Positions 24,293-32,450 of a stretch of DNA of 53,712 nucleotides are shown here, one piece after another. A program made the position numbers and the translations under genes. Position 1 is the stretch's first letter; each line of letters opens with the position of its first letter. Source of the DNA: Actinomycetes bacterium (GTDB lineage Bacteria > Actinomycetota > Actinomycetes > Streptosporangiales > Streptosporangiaceae); assembly GCA_021793235.1 (NCBI GenBank), contig JAJYTD010000029.1:1-53712 (forward strand), in the 5' to 3' direction. The notes beneath the pieces were generated by a model. The model was given only the letters and a program-made list of their open reading frames with translations, made no database searches and had not been told where the DNA came from.

Positions 24293-25699
24293 TCAGCGGT
24301 CGGTGCCGTGATCGGCCGCTTCAGTGGGTTCGATTGCCGCGGCCGATACGGGTGCGTGCCGCTTCCGGGGAGACCGGGCCAAGGGCGCGGCGATCGCGAT
24401 GACGGCGGGCAGCACCGCCAGCGCCAAAACGACGGGCCGGTAGGAGCCGGTGATGTCATGGCCCACTGACAGCAGCAGCGGACCGGCAGCCGTGGAAGCC
24501 ACGGCGATGGACTGGGTCAGCCCGCGCAGGGTGCCCAGGCTCGCGGTGCCGTAGTAGTAGGGGAAGGCCGCGGCCTCCACCGCCCGCGCACCCGCCGCAG
24601 CGGCGCCGAGGGAAGCGCCGTAGGCGACCGCGGTGACACCGGGGGACACCAGGGGCAGCAGGGCGAGCGTGACGGCGTGGGCGGCCATGGCCCCGCCGAT
24701 GAGCAGCTTCGGCGGGAACCGGTCGGTGGCCGAACTGAACACCAGGGAGGCCGCCAGCCCGGCCAGGGTCTGCGGCAGGAAGTTGGCCGCGGCCTCGGTG
24801 GAGGTCAGGCCCTGCTCGCCCAGTACCGCGACCTGGTGGAAGAACACCGCGGTGCTCACCAGGCCGCTGCACGCCACCGCGCTGGTGATCGCCCAGAACA
24901 TCGAGGTGCGCACGATCGCGCGCAGCGGCCACTCCGGAACGGCCGTGCTCTCGGATGGGCCTTCGGCCGCGCCGTCGGATGTCTCGCCCTCGTCGGGTAC
25001 GCGGCGCACCCCGCGCATCCCCCACCAGGCGATCGGCAGGACGATCAGCCACACCAGGCCCGCTTCGGCGAGGAAGGCGTAACGCCAGCCGATCTCGGCG
25101 GTCAGGCGTTCGCCCAGCAGCGGGAACAGCGAGATGCCGGCGGTCCCGGCCGCAGTGGTGATGCCCAGCGCGGTACCGCGCTTGCGGGTCACCGCGATCG
25201 CCACAGCGGTGGTGGCGATCATGGTCATGCCGCCCTGGCCCATCGCGCGTGCGCCGACGAACCCGGCGGTCAGCCCGATCAGCTCCCGCGCCCCCGCCAG
25301 CAGCACCAGGAACACCCCGAACAGCAGGGCGACGAGGGCGAGCACGCGGCGGATGCCGAACCGGTCCAGGGCGCGGCCGATCCACGGCAGCGCGGCCGCT
25401 CCGGTGAGCGTCCCGATCATGTAGGCGGTGGATACGGCCGACCGGCTGACGTCGAGGTCGGTGATCAGATGGTCGACGAAGACCGACATGCCCGCGGTCT
25501 GACCGGGGCCGCTCAGCGCCATGACCACGCCGGACATGGCTACGAGCGCAGCGGTGCGCGGTGCCGCGGGTGTCGCGCGGTGGGGTGGGGCAGGGGCGGT
25601 TCCGTGTGCGGCGCTGGAAGACAGCGGATTCCTCCGTGGGTGGATCGCGGATAAGCGAGAAAAAGATGGGTTCATCCGACTTCTGTGTCGGTGACCCAT
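24293..25699 (-). CDS. MFS transporter
   Basis: A 468-residue, 12-helix major facilitator. The loop after helix 2 reads GRALDRFGIRRV (the MFS motif A). The helix 4-5 region has GQGGMTMIATTAVAIAVTRKRG. A long hydrophilic centre separates the two halves. The overall style is like the oxalate/formate-antiporter and CynX/monocarboxylate-like groups, but the substrate is unknown. I chose ATG 25699 because AAAGGAG lies 4 bp upstream. Its N-terminal extension of about 45 residues is basic and low in complexity. The gene stands alone between two hairpin-bounded intervals. Confidence 0.85.
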   Translation of the reverse strand: MGHRHRSRMNPSFSRLSAIHPRRNPLSSSAAHGTAPAPPHRATPAAPRTAALVAMSGVVMALSGPGQTAGMSVFVDHLITDLDVSRSAVSTAYMIGTLTGAAALPWIGRALDRFGIRRVLALVALLFGVFLVLLAGARELIGLTAGFVGARAMGQGGMTMIATTAVAIAVTRKRGTALGITTAAGTAGISLFPLLGERLTAEIGWRYAFLAEAGLVWLIVLPIAWWGMRGVRRVPDEGETSDGAAEGPSESTAVPEWPLRAIVRTSMFWAITSAVACSGLVSTAVFFHQVAVLGEQGLTSTEAAANFLPQTLAGLAASLVFSSATDRFPPKLLIGGAMAAHAVTLALLPLVSPGVTAVAYGASLGAAAAGARAVEAAAFPYYYGTASLGTLRGLTQSIAVASTAAGPLLLSVGHDITGSYRPVVLALAVLPAVIAIAAPLARSPRKRHAPVSAAAIEPTEAADHGTDR

Positions 25700-25993
25700 T
25701 GCGCTCCTTTGGGCGGAAACGGCCGTGTTCATAGCCCCGTGGGGCATGTTCGGTGGCTGTGACCGGTGGTGCATGGTGGCCGGTGCACCGGTGTCGGCGG
25801 CGGTGCCGACACGGCAACCGACGGTTCAGATCCTATGCCGCGTGGAGTCAGGCGGCTGCGGCCGCGTGATCGGGGTTTCCAGCGGCCCAGACCCCCGGAT
25901 TCAGCCGCGGGGACGCACGCCCCGGCGGTCGGATCGGCGGGGCGGTGACCGCCGGTCCGGTGGTGCGGTTCGCCGAGGGCGCCCTGGGGCGGG

Positions 25994-26293
25994 CTAGTCG
26001 ACGGGGATCCCCGGGAAGCAGTCGCCGTCCTGCACGTTTCCGGTGATCGGGTCGGTCGCGCAGGGGTCGTATGCGGGCTCCGGGGGAGGGTCAGGAGGGG
26101 CGTATGGAGCGTCCATTGTCGTGGTAGCCGTGAGGAGCCCCGAGGGCGGCTCGGCGGAGGTGGGAGCGGCCGCAGGGGAGGAGCTGGGAGGCGGGGCGTC
26201 GGTGCCCTCTGTCTGCTGCGGGGCGGTCGACCCCTGCGCGCAGCCTGCGGCCAGTACCGCGAGGATCAGGAGGGACATGCACGACCGGAACAT
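25994..26293 (-). CDS. Small Pro/Thr-rich lipoprotein
   Basis: A protein of about 99 residues. It has a short basic start, a hydrophobic stretch and a lipobox LAAGC (about 14-18), then a Pro/Ser/Thr-rich spacer and a short Cys-containing end (DPCATDP, GDCFPGIP) that may form one disulfide. It should be exported, lipidated and anchored outside the membrane. Either ATG 26293 or ATG 26278 could start it and neither has a clear ribosome site. An AT-rich TACATAAT just upstream may be a -10 element, giving a nearly leaderless message. No function is recognised. Confidence 0.6.
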   Translation of the reverse strand: MFRSCMSLLILAVLAAGCAQGSTAPQQTEGTDAPPPSSSPAAAPTSAEPPSGLLTATTTMDAPYAPPDPPPEPAYDPCATDPITGNVQDGDCFPGIPVD

Positions 26294-26495
26294 ACAGCGA
26301 TTATGTAATACGGGTGTTCTGCCTGGATACGTGGGTCGGGTCCATGGGTTTCCCCGGCCTCGTGGAGCTTCGATCCGGACCAGGCCGCGCAACGATGACG
26401 GGGTTGGCCCGGGGCGCGGAGGGTAGCCGCCCGAAGAACCACACCAATTCCGGGCCGCGGAACCGCGGCGGCCGATCGGACCAAGGGAGCCGACG

Positions 26496-26711
26496 ATGTC
26501 CCAGCAGTTCGCCGAGGATGACCCGCGCCACCACACCGTGCGCGCCCGCCAGAAATTCGACGAGCTCGTGACCCATCTGCGCGAGGACGTGGGAAAGGTC
26601 GACGATGCCCAGGCCCGCGCGCTGTTCGAGACGAGCGCGGAGGTGCTGATCGGGCTGTCGACGGCTTTTTCCCACTTCGAGGAGGGTAACGAGCCGGCCT
26701 GGCGCAGGTGA
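26496..26711 (+). CDS. Small conserved hypothetical protein
   Basis: A 71-residue soluble, helical protein (RHHTVRARQKFDELVTHLRE; ALFETSAEVLIGLSTAFSHFEEG). AGGGAG lies nine bases before the ATG. It has no recognisable domain. The DDxQARALFETSAEVLxGL pattern recurs in small actinobacterial proteins of unknown role. It ends at a hairpin that faces the GpgS gene. Confidence 0.68.
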   Translation: MSQQFAEDDPRHHTVRARQKFDELVTHLREDVGKVDDAQARALFETSAEVLIGLSTAFSHFEEGNEPAWRR

Positions 26712-26714
26712 CGG

Positions 26715-26750
26715 CACCGGCTGCCCAGGGCGCGGCCCGGGCATCCGGTG
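26715..26750. terminator. Terminator hairpin between convergent genes
   Basis: CACCGGCTGCCC (26715-26726) pairs with GGGCATCCGGTG (26739-26750) with one mismatch. It lies between the stop codons of the small protein gene and gpgS. Confidence 0.55.
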
Positions 26751-26757
26751 GGCGCTG

Positions 26758-27750
26758 TCAGGACCAGCGTGGCTCACGGGATGGCACGGTTCGCTCGTGG
26801 AGTGGGGCGATCTCGGCCATGGGCGGGTGCTCGGCGGAGACGATGTCGTAGCAGTTCGGCTCGTAGTGCCGTTCGGTCCGGGCGAACTGGGTGAGCAGGG
26901 CTGAAGGCGGTGCGTCCGGGACCGTCAGCCCCCGGTGGTGCAGCCGCGTCCACGCGGTGGCGATGATCTGGGCGGACATGCGCCCCAGATCCGCCGTTGC
27001 CTGGTTGGTGTGCTCCCGCGCGCCCAAGTCCACCTGGGCCATACCGTCCAGCCCGAACCCGGCCGCCAGGTCGACCAGCAGCCCGAACTCCACGCCGTAG
27101 CCGCAGACGAACGGAACGGACTCCAGCGCATCCCTGCGGCCGGCGTACTCGCCCGCCAAGGGCTGCAGCAGGCCTGACAACTCCGGCCAGCACATGTTGA
27201 GCAGGGGGCGCGCGACCAGTTCGGTGACACGTCCCCCATCGCATGGCGAGGTAGTGGCACCGTCATCCAGCGGGCGGTCGTAGCAGCCCTTGACGTAGAA
27301 CACGGAGGGGTCGGCGAGCAGCGGCCCGACCAGACCGGTCACAAAATGCGGGCCGAAGTTGCGGATGTCGGCGTCGACGAAGGCGATGATGTCGCCCGTT
27401 GTCACCGCGAGCGATTTCCACAGGGCCTCCCCCTTACCCCCTCGCGGAGGGACCTCCGGCAGGACGGAATCCTGGTCGGCGACCGTGGCACCGGCCGCGG
27501 CGGCCACCGCGGCGGTGTTGTCGCTGGAGTAGGAGTCGATCACGACGAGCTCGTCGACCAGGGCGGTCTCCTCCATCAACGCGTGCCGGATCGCCGCGAC
27601 GATCCCGCCGACGGTGGCCTCCTCGTTCCTCGCCGGCAGCACCACACTGATACGGGTGCCGCCCTTGGCGGCCGCGGCGGTGTCCGGCGGCCACTGCTCG
27701 AAGGAGCTGGTCCGGCGCGCGAACCAGTCGGAGATGTTCGCTGGCAGCAT
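26758..27750 (-). CDS. gpgS: Glucosyl-3-phosphoglycerate synthase
   Basis: A 330-residue GT81-family retaining glycosyltransferase. It transfers glucose from an NDP-glucose donor to 3-phosphoglycerate, the first step towards glucosylglycerate (a compatible solute) and, in mycobacteria, methylglucose lipopolysaccharides. The Rossmann start SVVLPARNEEATVGG (about 35-49), the metal-binding DAD (126-128, in FVDADIRNFG), the substrate loop GGRVTEL and LAGEYAGRR are those of GpgS. ATG 27750 follows AAAGAGG. No phosphatase (gpgP) is adjacent. Confidence 0.92.
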   Translation of the reverse strand: MLPANISDWFARRTSSFEQWPPDTAAAAKGGTRISVVLPARNEEATVGGIVAAIRHALMEETALVDELVVIDSYSSDNTAAVAAAAGATVADQDSVLPEVPPRGGKGEALWKSLAVTTGDIIAFVDADIRNFGPHFVTGLVGPLLADPSVFYVKGCYDRPLDDGATTSPCDGGRVTELVARPLLNMCWPELSGLLQPLAGEYAGRRDALESVPFVCGYGVEFGLLVDLAAGFGLDGMAQVDLGAREHTNQATADLGRMSAQIIATAWTRLHHRGLTVPDAPPSALLTQFARTERHYEPNCYDIVSAEHPPMAEIAPLHERTVPSREPRWS

Positions 27751-27993
27751 GGAGTACCTCTTTTCGCGCCCCTCGGGGACTCCCCAGATTCCGGGCGCTC
27801 CGGGCGTGCACGGCCGTGGATGGACGGCGTGACGGCGCGGGTACCGCTGCATCACGACACCCGGCAACAGGTACGTCTGCCCGCAAACGGGCGTATCGAA
27901 CCGAAAAGCCGCAGATGGGCGGTGGGCCGGACGCGGTCCGTTCCCGGGTGCGAGCCGGGGGCGGCAGAAGTGCCGCGCCCCGGGACCGGCACC

Positions 27994-29259
27994 TCAGGCG
28001 GCCGGCGACTCCTTCTCGCTCTCACGGTTGGCGGTCGCCGTCGCCCCGGCGTTGAGCATCACTCCGACCATCAGTACGAGCAGGAACCCGAGAGTCCAGG
28101 TGAGCCCGATCCACTCCGCCAGCCAGCCGATGACCGCCGGACCCATCAGGAGGCCGGAGTAGGTCATCGTGGTGAACCTGGACAGTGCCACGGCCGCGTT
28201 GTGCGTGCCGGAGTCGCTCGCGCCGCTGTGTCCCACGGCGCTGAAGACCACGGGGAGCAGGACCGAGACCCCGGCGCCGACGACAGTGAACCCGGCGATG
28301 ACCGGTACCGGCGATGGGCCGAATACGACGAGCGCCATGCCGAGGATCGCTATGGCACTGCTCCAGCGGACCAGGGCCGGGGCCCCGTACCGTTCGTGCA
28401 GCCGGTCGCCGACCAGCCGCCCGGCCACCTGCAGGACCGTGAAACCGATGTAGCCCGTCGACGCCACCGCGAGCGGGGCGCCGTGGTCCTCGTGCAGGAA
28501 GACGCCGCTCCAGTTGCCGATGGCTCCCTCGCAGAGGAGAACGGTGGCGCCCATCGCTCCGAGCAGCACCACACGGCCGGTCCAGCCGGTGCGCCACCCC
28601 ACGCGCTCGCTGCCCTTATCCGCCTGCTCCGGAGCGCGGTCGGCCCCGGCGGGCAGGGTCCACCGGCCCGCCACCGCGGCCACGAGGGCCAGGAACGCAC
28701 CGGCCAGCAGGTAGTGCTGGGCGATGGACCACTCCAGCCGCATCGCGAGCCCGCCGAACGAGGAGCCGATGACGGCCCCGATGCTCCACGCCGCGTGGCA
28801 GCTGTTCATGATCGGCCGTTTCGCGGCGCGTTCCACGGCGACCGCCTGGGCGTTCATGGAGACATCGAGGAGACCGTCGATCAGGCCGAACACCACGAGG
28901 GCCAGCACCAGGTACACGACGCTGTCGGCCGCGCCGATGCCGAACATCGACAACGACAGCCCCACCGCGGTCACGCGGGCGATCCAGGCGCTGCCGACGC
29001 GTGCCGTCAGGTTCCCCGCGAGCTGCATGCTGAGCAGCGCCGAGACCGGCATGACGATGAGGAGCAGTCCCAGTTGGCCTTCAGTCAGGCCGTGCTCGAC
29101 CTTCAGTGAAGGTACGCGAACGAAGTAGCTCGCCATGATCATGCCGTTGACGAAGAAGATGGCGGCCATGGCCCAGCGGGCGGCCGTAGGCTCTCCGCGG
29201 GCGCCGGCGGAGGCGCCTGTTGGCGAGGCGGGTGTGGGGCTGGTGTCGTGTTCAGGCAC
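27994..29259 (-). CDS. MFS transporter at the end of the biosynthetic operon
   Basis: A 421-residue, 12-helix MFS protein resembling the YbjJ/FucP-like group. Visible motifs are FFVNGMIMASYFVRVPSLK in helix 1, the NAQAVAVERAAKRPIMNSCHAAWSIGAVIG region around helices 5-6, and GRLVGDRLHERYGAPALVR after helix 8. The GTG start at 29259 overlaps the dioxygenase stop by 8 bp and has AGGAG. As the last gene of the left arm it is a reasonable candidate exporter of the cluster product, although sugar or metabolite uptake is equally possible for this subfamily. Confidence 0.85.
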   Translation of the reverse strand: MPEHDTSPTPASPTGASAGARGEPTAARWAMAAIFFVNGMIMASYFVRVPSLKVEHGLTEGQLGLLLIVMPVSALLSMQLAGNLTARVGSAWIARVTAVGLSLSMFGIGAADSVVYLVLALVVFGLIDGLLDVSMNAQAVAVERAAKRPIMNSCHAAWSIGAVIGSSFGGLAMRLEWSIAQHYLLAGAFLALVAAVAGRWTLPAGADRAPEQADKGSERVGWRTGWTGRVVLLGAMGATVLLCEGAIGNWSGVFLHEDHGAPLAVASTGYIGFTVLQVAGRLVGDRLHERYGAPALVRWSSAIAILGMALVVFGPSPVPVIAGFTVVGAGVSVLLPVVFSAVGHSGASDSGTHNAAVALSRFTTMTYSGLLMGPAVIGWLAEWIGLTWTLGFLLVLMVGVMLNAGATATANRESEKESPAA

Positions 29260-30121
29260 CGTCGTCTCCTGACCATTGCTTGGTCCACCGGCTGTCCACG
29301 GCCTCACCGTCACGGACGAAGCGCACGTCAGCAGAGACCCGCATGCGCTTGGACCAGGAGTCCAGGGACGCGTGGACGACATGCGGGCTGTGCACGACCA
29401 CGTCTCCGGCCCGGTAGTCGGCCCACAGCCAGCGGAGCCCCAGTGTGCGCGCGGTCCAGCCCAGATCGTGGCTGAGGGGGCGGCTGTCGCCCGGCCGGTC
29501 CGAGCGCTCGCGTACGGTGTCGAGGCGCTCCTGGGTCACCGTGTGCGAGTTCTCCAGGTAGACCAGGCCGCCGCATTCGAAGGGGCAGTCACCGATGGGA
29601 ATCCACATGGTGACGGCGTTCTCTGTTCCTTGGTCCATGTAGGCGTAATCGGTGTGGGCACGGGAGGCGCGGTCCGATCCGGCGTAGAAGTGGCGCAGGA
29701 TACGGCGCGGCAGCAGGCGCGCGGCGCCGCCCAGCAGTGTCTCCGCGAGCCGGGTGAGCGCGGGGTCGCCGATGAACGACGTGAACTCCGCCGAGCGTAC
29801 GAACGTGTGCGCGGGGTGCCCCGCGACCCCGTGCGCCGGTAGTCGGTCGGGGATGTGGCCGGAGAAGACCCCCTCTTCCAGTGGAGTCCCGGGCATGATC
29901 ATGCCGGGTGGGAGGGTCGAGAGGTAACTCCTGCGCAGGCCGATGACCGTTGAGGGGGAAAGCACCCCGCGCAGCCGGACGACGCCCGCTTCCTGGAAGC
30001 GCCGCCGCAGCGCCCGCGGGTCGCCAAGCAGGTCCGTGCTGTCCGGTAAGGGGGCGAAGTGTCGTTCGTCGACGCTGATCGCGACACCGTTGGAGTAGGC
30101 CGTGTGCAGATCGGGAAGCAT
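29252..30121 (-). CDS. Phytanoyl-CoA dioxygenase (PhyH)-family oxygenase
   Basis: A 289-residue non-haem Fe(II)/2-oxoglutarate oxygenase. The iron triad is His156 and Asp158 (HTDYAYMDQ) with a distal His, most likely His250 in SPHVVHAS, and Arg261 (KRMRVS) is placed to hold 2-oxoglutarate. MWIPIGDCPFECGGLVYLENSH is the PhyH core strand pattern. Family members hydroxylate or desaturate small molecules in natural-product pathways. Its ATG overlaps the stop of the adenylating-enzyme gene (TGATG). Substrate unknown. Confidence 0.88.
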   Translation of the reverse strand: MLPDLHTAYSNGVAISVDERHFAPLPDSTDLLGDPRALRRRFQEAGVVRLRGVLSPSTVIGLRRSYLSTLPPGMIMPGTPLEEGVFSGHIPDRLPAHGVAGHPAHTFVRSAEFTSFIGDPALTRLAETLLGGAARLLPRRILRHFYAGSDRASRAHTDYAYMDQGTENAVTMWIPIGDCPFECGGLVYLENSHTVTQERLDTVRERSDRPGDSRPLSHDLGWTARTLGLRWLWADYRAGDVVVHSPHVVHASLDSWSKRMRVSADVRFVRDGEAVDSRWTKQWSGDDGA

Positions 30122-31230
30122 CAGTAAACCCCCGGTGTGGTCTCGTTGTCGGCTTCGGTCCGGTGGTGTCCGATCTCGGCGACGCCGTCCCAGGGGAACC
30201 AGGGGTGCGGTCCGGTCCGCACAGCGGTGTCCCGCTCCAGCAGGTTGGGCAGGAACAGGTCGTCCAGCAGCGTGGTGACGAGGACCCGCCCCCGGGTTCC
30301 GTGGGGGACCTCCCGCTCGTGGTCCGCGGGGTCGACGATTCGGATCGCGGCGAAGGGCGGCGGCAGGTGGTAGCTGACCGGTTCGCCGTGTGTCGGTGGG
30401 TCGGCCTGCAGAGCGTGCCCCATCAGCGTGTTGCCGTAGGTGTCGATCCAGCAGACCCCGGACAGGTACTCCTGTCGCAGGTACCGGGCCTCTTCCGCGG
30501 TGCACATCGTGCCCCCGGTGCAGACCGCGCGCACACCGTAGTCCGCGAGCGACTTGGGCAGGGCCGGGGCGAGGGAGAGCAGCAGTTGCGATGTGGTGAA
30601 CAGCAGGGCGGGCCCCTCGTCCTCCAGGAGCACGCGCGTCTGGTCGACCAGGTGGCCGATGTAGTCGTCGGCGGTGGAGGAGGTGCGAAGGAGGGACTTC
30701 ACCCAGCGCGGGTCGAAGTCGATGGCGCACACCGCCCCGGCCCAACTGTCGGCCAGCAGTTTGACGAAGTGCCCGTAGGCGTGCGGCCCGCTCGGCGTCA
30801 TGGCGAGCACGTCCTCGCCCGCCAGCCCGCGGGCCTCCAGCATCACGCGGTACATCGCGACGTCGTAGGAGGCGCGGGTGACGTCGACGACGCGGCACGG
30901 GGGACCCGATGTCCCGCCCGTTTCCACGACCCGGAACGGCCGGTCCGCGAAGCCGCGCGGCAGCAGGTCGCGGACGCGGGCGGCGCGCAGGTCCGCTACG
31001 TCGAACAGGCCGAACATCTGCAGTGAGGCGAAGTCGGTGATGTCGCGGAGCGGGTCGAAGGGGAGCTTCCGCTTGCGCGCCAGCCAGAACGGGGAGCCGG
31101 TCTGTTCCGAGAAGTGCCAGTGCATCATGCGCACGGTCCACTCATCGAGCGAGTAGCCCATCTCGGGCACACGCTCCCGCATGGCCTCCAGTAGCGAGGC
31201 GTCGCGCGTGGGATGGTCTGTGGTGTTCAG
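30121..31230 (-). CDS. LuxE/PaaK-like adenylating enzyme, probable CTG start
   Basis: A 369-residue ANL-superfamily protein related to LuxE acyl-protein synthetases and PaaK/F390-synthetase-like ligases, which activate a carboxylate as acyl-AMP. The P-loop-like ETGGTSGPP, the YGNTLMGH core and the late TRGRVLVTTLLDD and PWFPWDGVAEIG motifs are visible. Like LuxE it lacks the long C-terminal swivel domain. The frame opens most naturally at CTG 31230. That codon forms a CTGA overlap with the preceding luxC-like stop, like the ATGA/GTGA overlaps around it, and AAAGGAGGG lies six bases upstream. The next in-frame ATG (31182) has a ribosome site only two bases away. It probably hands its acyl group to the LuxC-like reductase next door. 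Confidence 0.8.
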   Translation of the reverse strand: MNTTDHPTRDASLLEAMRERVPEMGYSLDEWTVRMMHWHFSEQTGSPFWLARKRKLPFDPLRDITDFASLQMFGLFDVADLRAARVRDLLPRGFADRPFRVVETGGTSGPPCRVVDVTRASYDVAMYRVMLEARGLAGEDVLAMTPSGPHAYGHFVKLLADSWAGAVCAIDFDPRWVKSLLRTSSTADDYIGHLVDQTRVLLEDEGPALLFTTSQLLLSLAPALPKSLADYGVRAVCTGGTMCTAEEARYLRQEYLSGVCWIDTYGNTLMGHALQADPPTHGEPVSYHLPPPFAAIRIVDPADHEREVPHGTRGRVLVTTLLDDLFLPNLLERDTAVRTGPHPWFPWDGVAEIGHHRTEADNETTPGVY

Positions 31231-32450
31231 CGCGGCCCTCCTTTCTCGTGGGTCAGGAAAGGTGCGGTGTAGACGAAGTGCGCGCGTTCGGCCACGCTCT
31301 GGGCGCCCGCGTCGTCGGCGGTCGTGGCGACCGCGAAGGGGAAGGGCAGCTCGCACCCGATGAGGGGGTGGCCGACATCGCCGACGTGCAGGAGCGTGGG
31401 CGGGAGGAACGCTGTCTCGCCCGCGACGATGGGAAGCCGGCGCTGTGTGGCGATCCGGCCTCCCGCGGCCAGCCCGTCCTCGATGAGCGCCGCGGTCCTT
31501 CTCCCGTCGTCCACAGTGCAGTGGGCTACCGGCCAGCGGTGGTCGGGAGGGTCCAGGGAGATGCCGTCGAGCAGGTCGCCCAGGGCGCCTACCAGCGGAC
31601 CGGCGTCACCGAGGCAGACGATGGTGCACACGTTGCTGCAGAAGCGGCCGCTGTCCGCCGCGACCAGGGGCGCGATCCGGCGGGCGGTGCGGGCCGGATC
31701 GGCCAGGGCGTGTGCGTCCACGATCGCGCACGCCCGGCCGGGGCCGCGGAGGTCGAGCGAGTCGCTGCGGGCCGCCGCGGCGGCGAGGCCGTCGCCGCCG
31801 TAGACGGTCTGCCTGGTCGTCACCTGGATGAGCGCGGTGAGTCCGCCCGGATCCGTCGGGTAGTACCCGAGCCGTTCCGGCGGCCAGCCCGCGTCGATCA
31901 GCGCCCCCACCAGCCGGGCCGACGACACGGGTTCACGTCGGCTCGGTCTGATCCACACCGCCCCGCTGGTCAGGGCCGCTTCCAGAACCGACTCCAGGCA
32001 GGTGAAGGTGTTGGCGGGCAGGGAGACCAGGGCCAGCGCGGTCTCGTCGACGGCACCGTCGGCCGATGCGGCCAGCTCCTTCAGGTGTTCACGCAGCATT
32101 GCCGACCAGCGGCGGACCAGGGCACCGGGCAGCCCGGTGGTGCACAGCATCGCGGCGGAGAACTCCGCGGGACCCTGGCGGCCCCAGCCCGTGACCGTCA
32201 CGTGGCCGTCGCAGAACAGGTCGACGGCCCGGCTGAGGAGGTCGACACGGGTCTGCGGGTCCAGCGGCGGCAGCGCGGGCAGCCGGTCGCGCAGCCGCCG
32301 GGCGTCGTCGCGGATGAGGATCTTCGGTGCGAGCGAGAGGCGCGGCCCCGTGGTGCCGTACCCGGGAACGGGCTCGGTGTCGTGGGATTCGTACCACTGT
32401 CCGGCCCGCAGCAGCGGCAGGACCGCGCCCCCTGGGCTGTCGGCGCTCAT
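31227..32450 (-). CDS. LuxC-like acyl reductase (aldehyde dehydrogenase fold)
   Basis: A 407-residue protein of the LuxC/acyl-CoA reductase branch of the aldehyde dehydrogenase superfamily, which reduces an activated acyl thioester to an aldehyde with NADPH. SLPANTFTCLESVLEAAL (143-160) and VWIRPSRREP match the cofactor-binding part, and SGRFCSNVCTIV contains the likely nucleophile Cys271. The ATG at 32450 overlaps the aminotransferase-fusion stop by ATGA, and its own stop overlaps the LuxE-like start. No luciferase genes are nearby, so this is a biosynthetic reductase, not a light system. Confidence 0.8.
   Translation of the reverse strand: MSADSPGGAVLPLLRAGQWYESHDTEPVPGYGTTGPRLSLAPKILIRDDARRLRDRLPALPPLDPQTRVDLLSRAVDLFCDGHVTVTGWGRQGPAEFSAAMLCTTGLPGALVRRWSAMLREHLKELAASADGAVDETALALVSLPANTFTCLESVLEAALTSGAVWIRPSRREPVSSARLVGALIDAGWPPERLGYYPTDPGGLTALIQVTTRQTVYGGDGLAAAAARSDSLDLRGPGRACAIVDAHALADPARTARRIAPLVAADSGRFCSNVCTIVCLGDAGPLVGALGDLLDGISLDPPDHRWPVAHCTVDDGRRTAALIEDGLAAGGRIATQRRLPIVAGETAFLPPTLLHVGDVGHPLIGCELPFPFAVATTADDAGAQSVAERAHFVYTAPFLTHEKGGPR

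Noticed and set aside
24155-24300. tRNA or small RNA in the GC-rich hairpin region
   Set aside because: The only structure is a plain perfect stem-loop without tRNA arms or CCA end; a terminator between convergent genes explains it.
30121-32450. Bioluminescence (lux) operon
   Set aside because: Only LuxC/LuxE-like genes are present, no luxA/luxB, and the context is biosynthetic.
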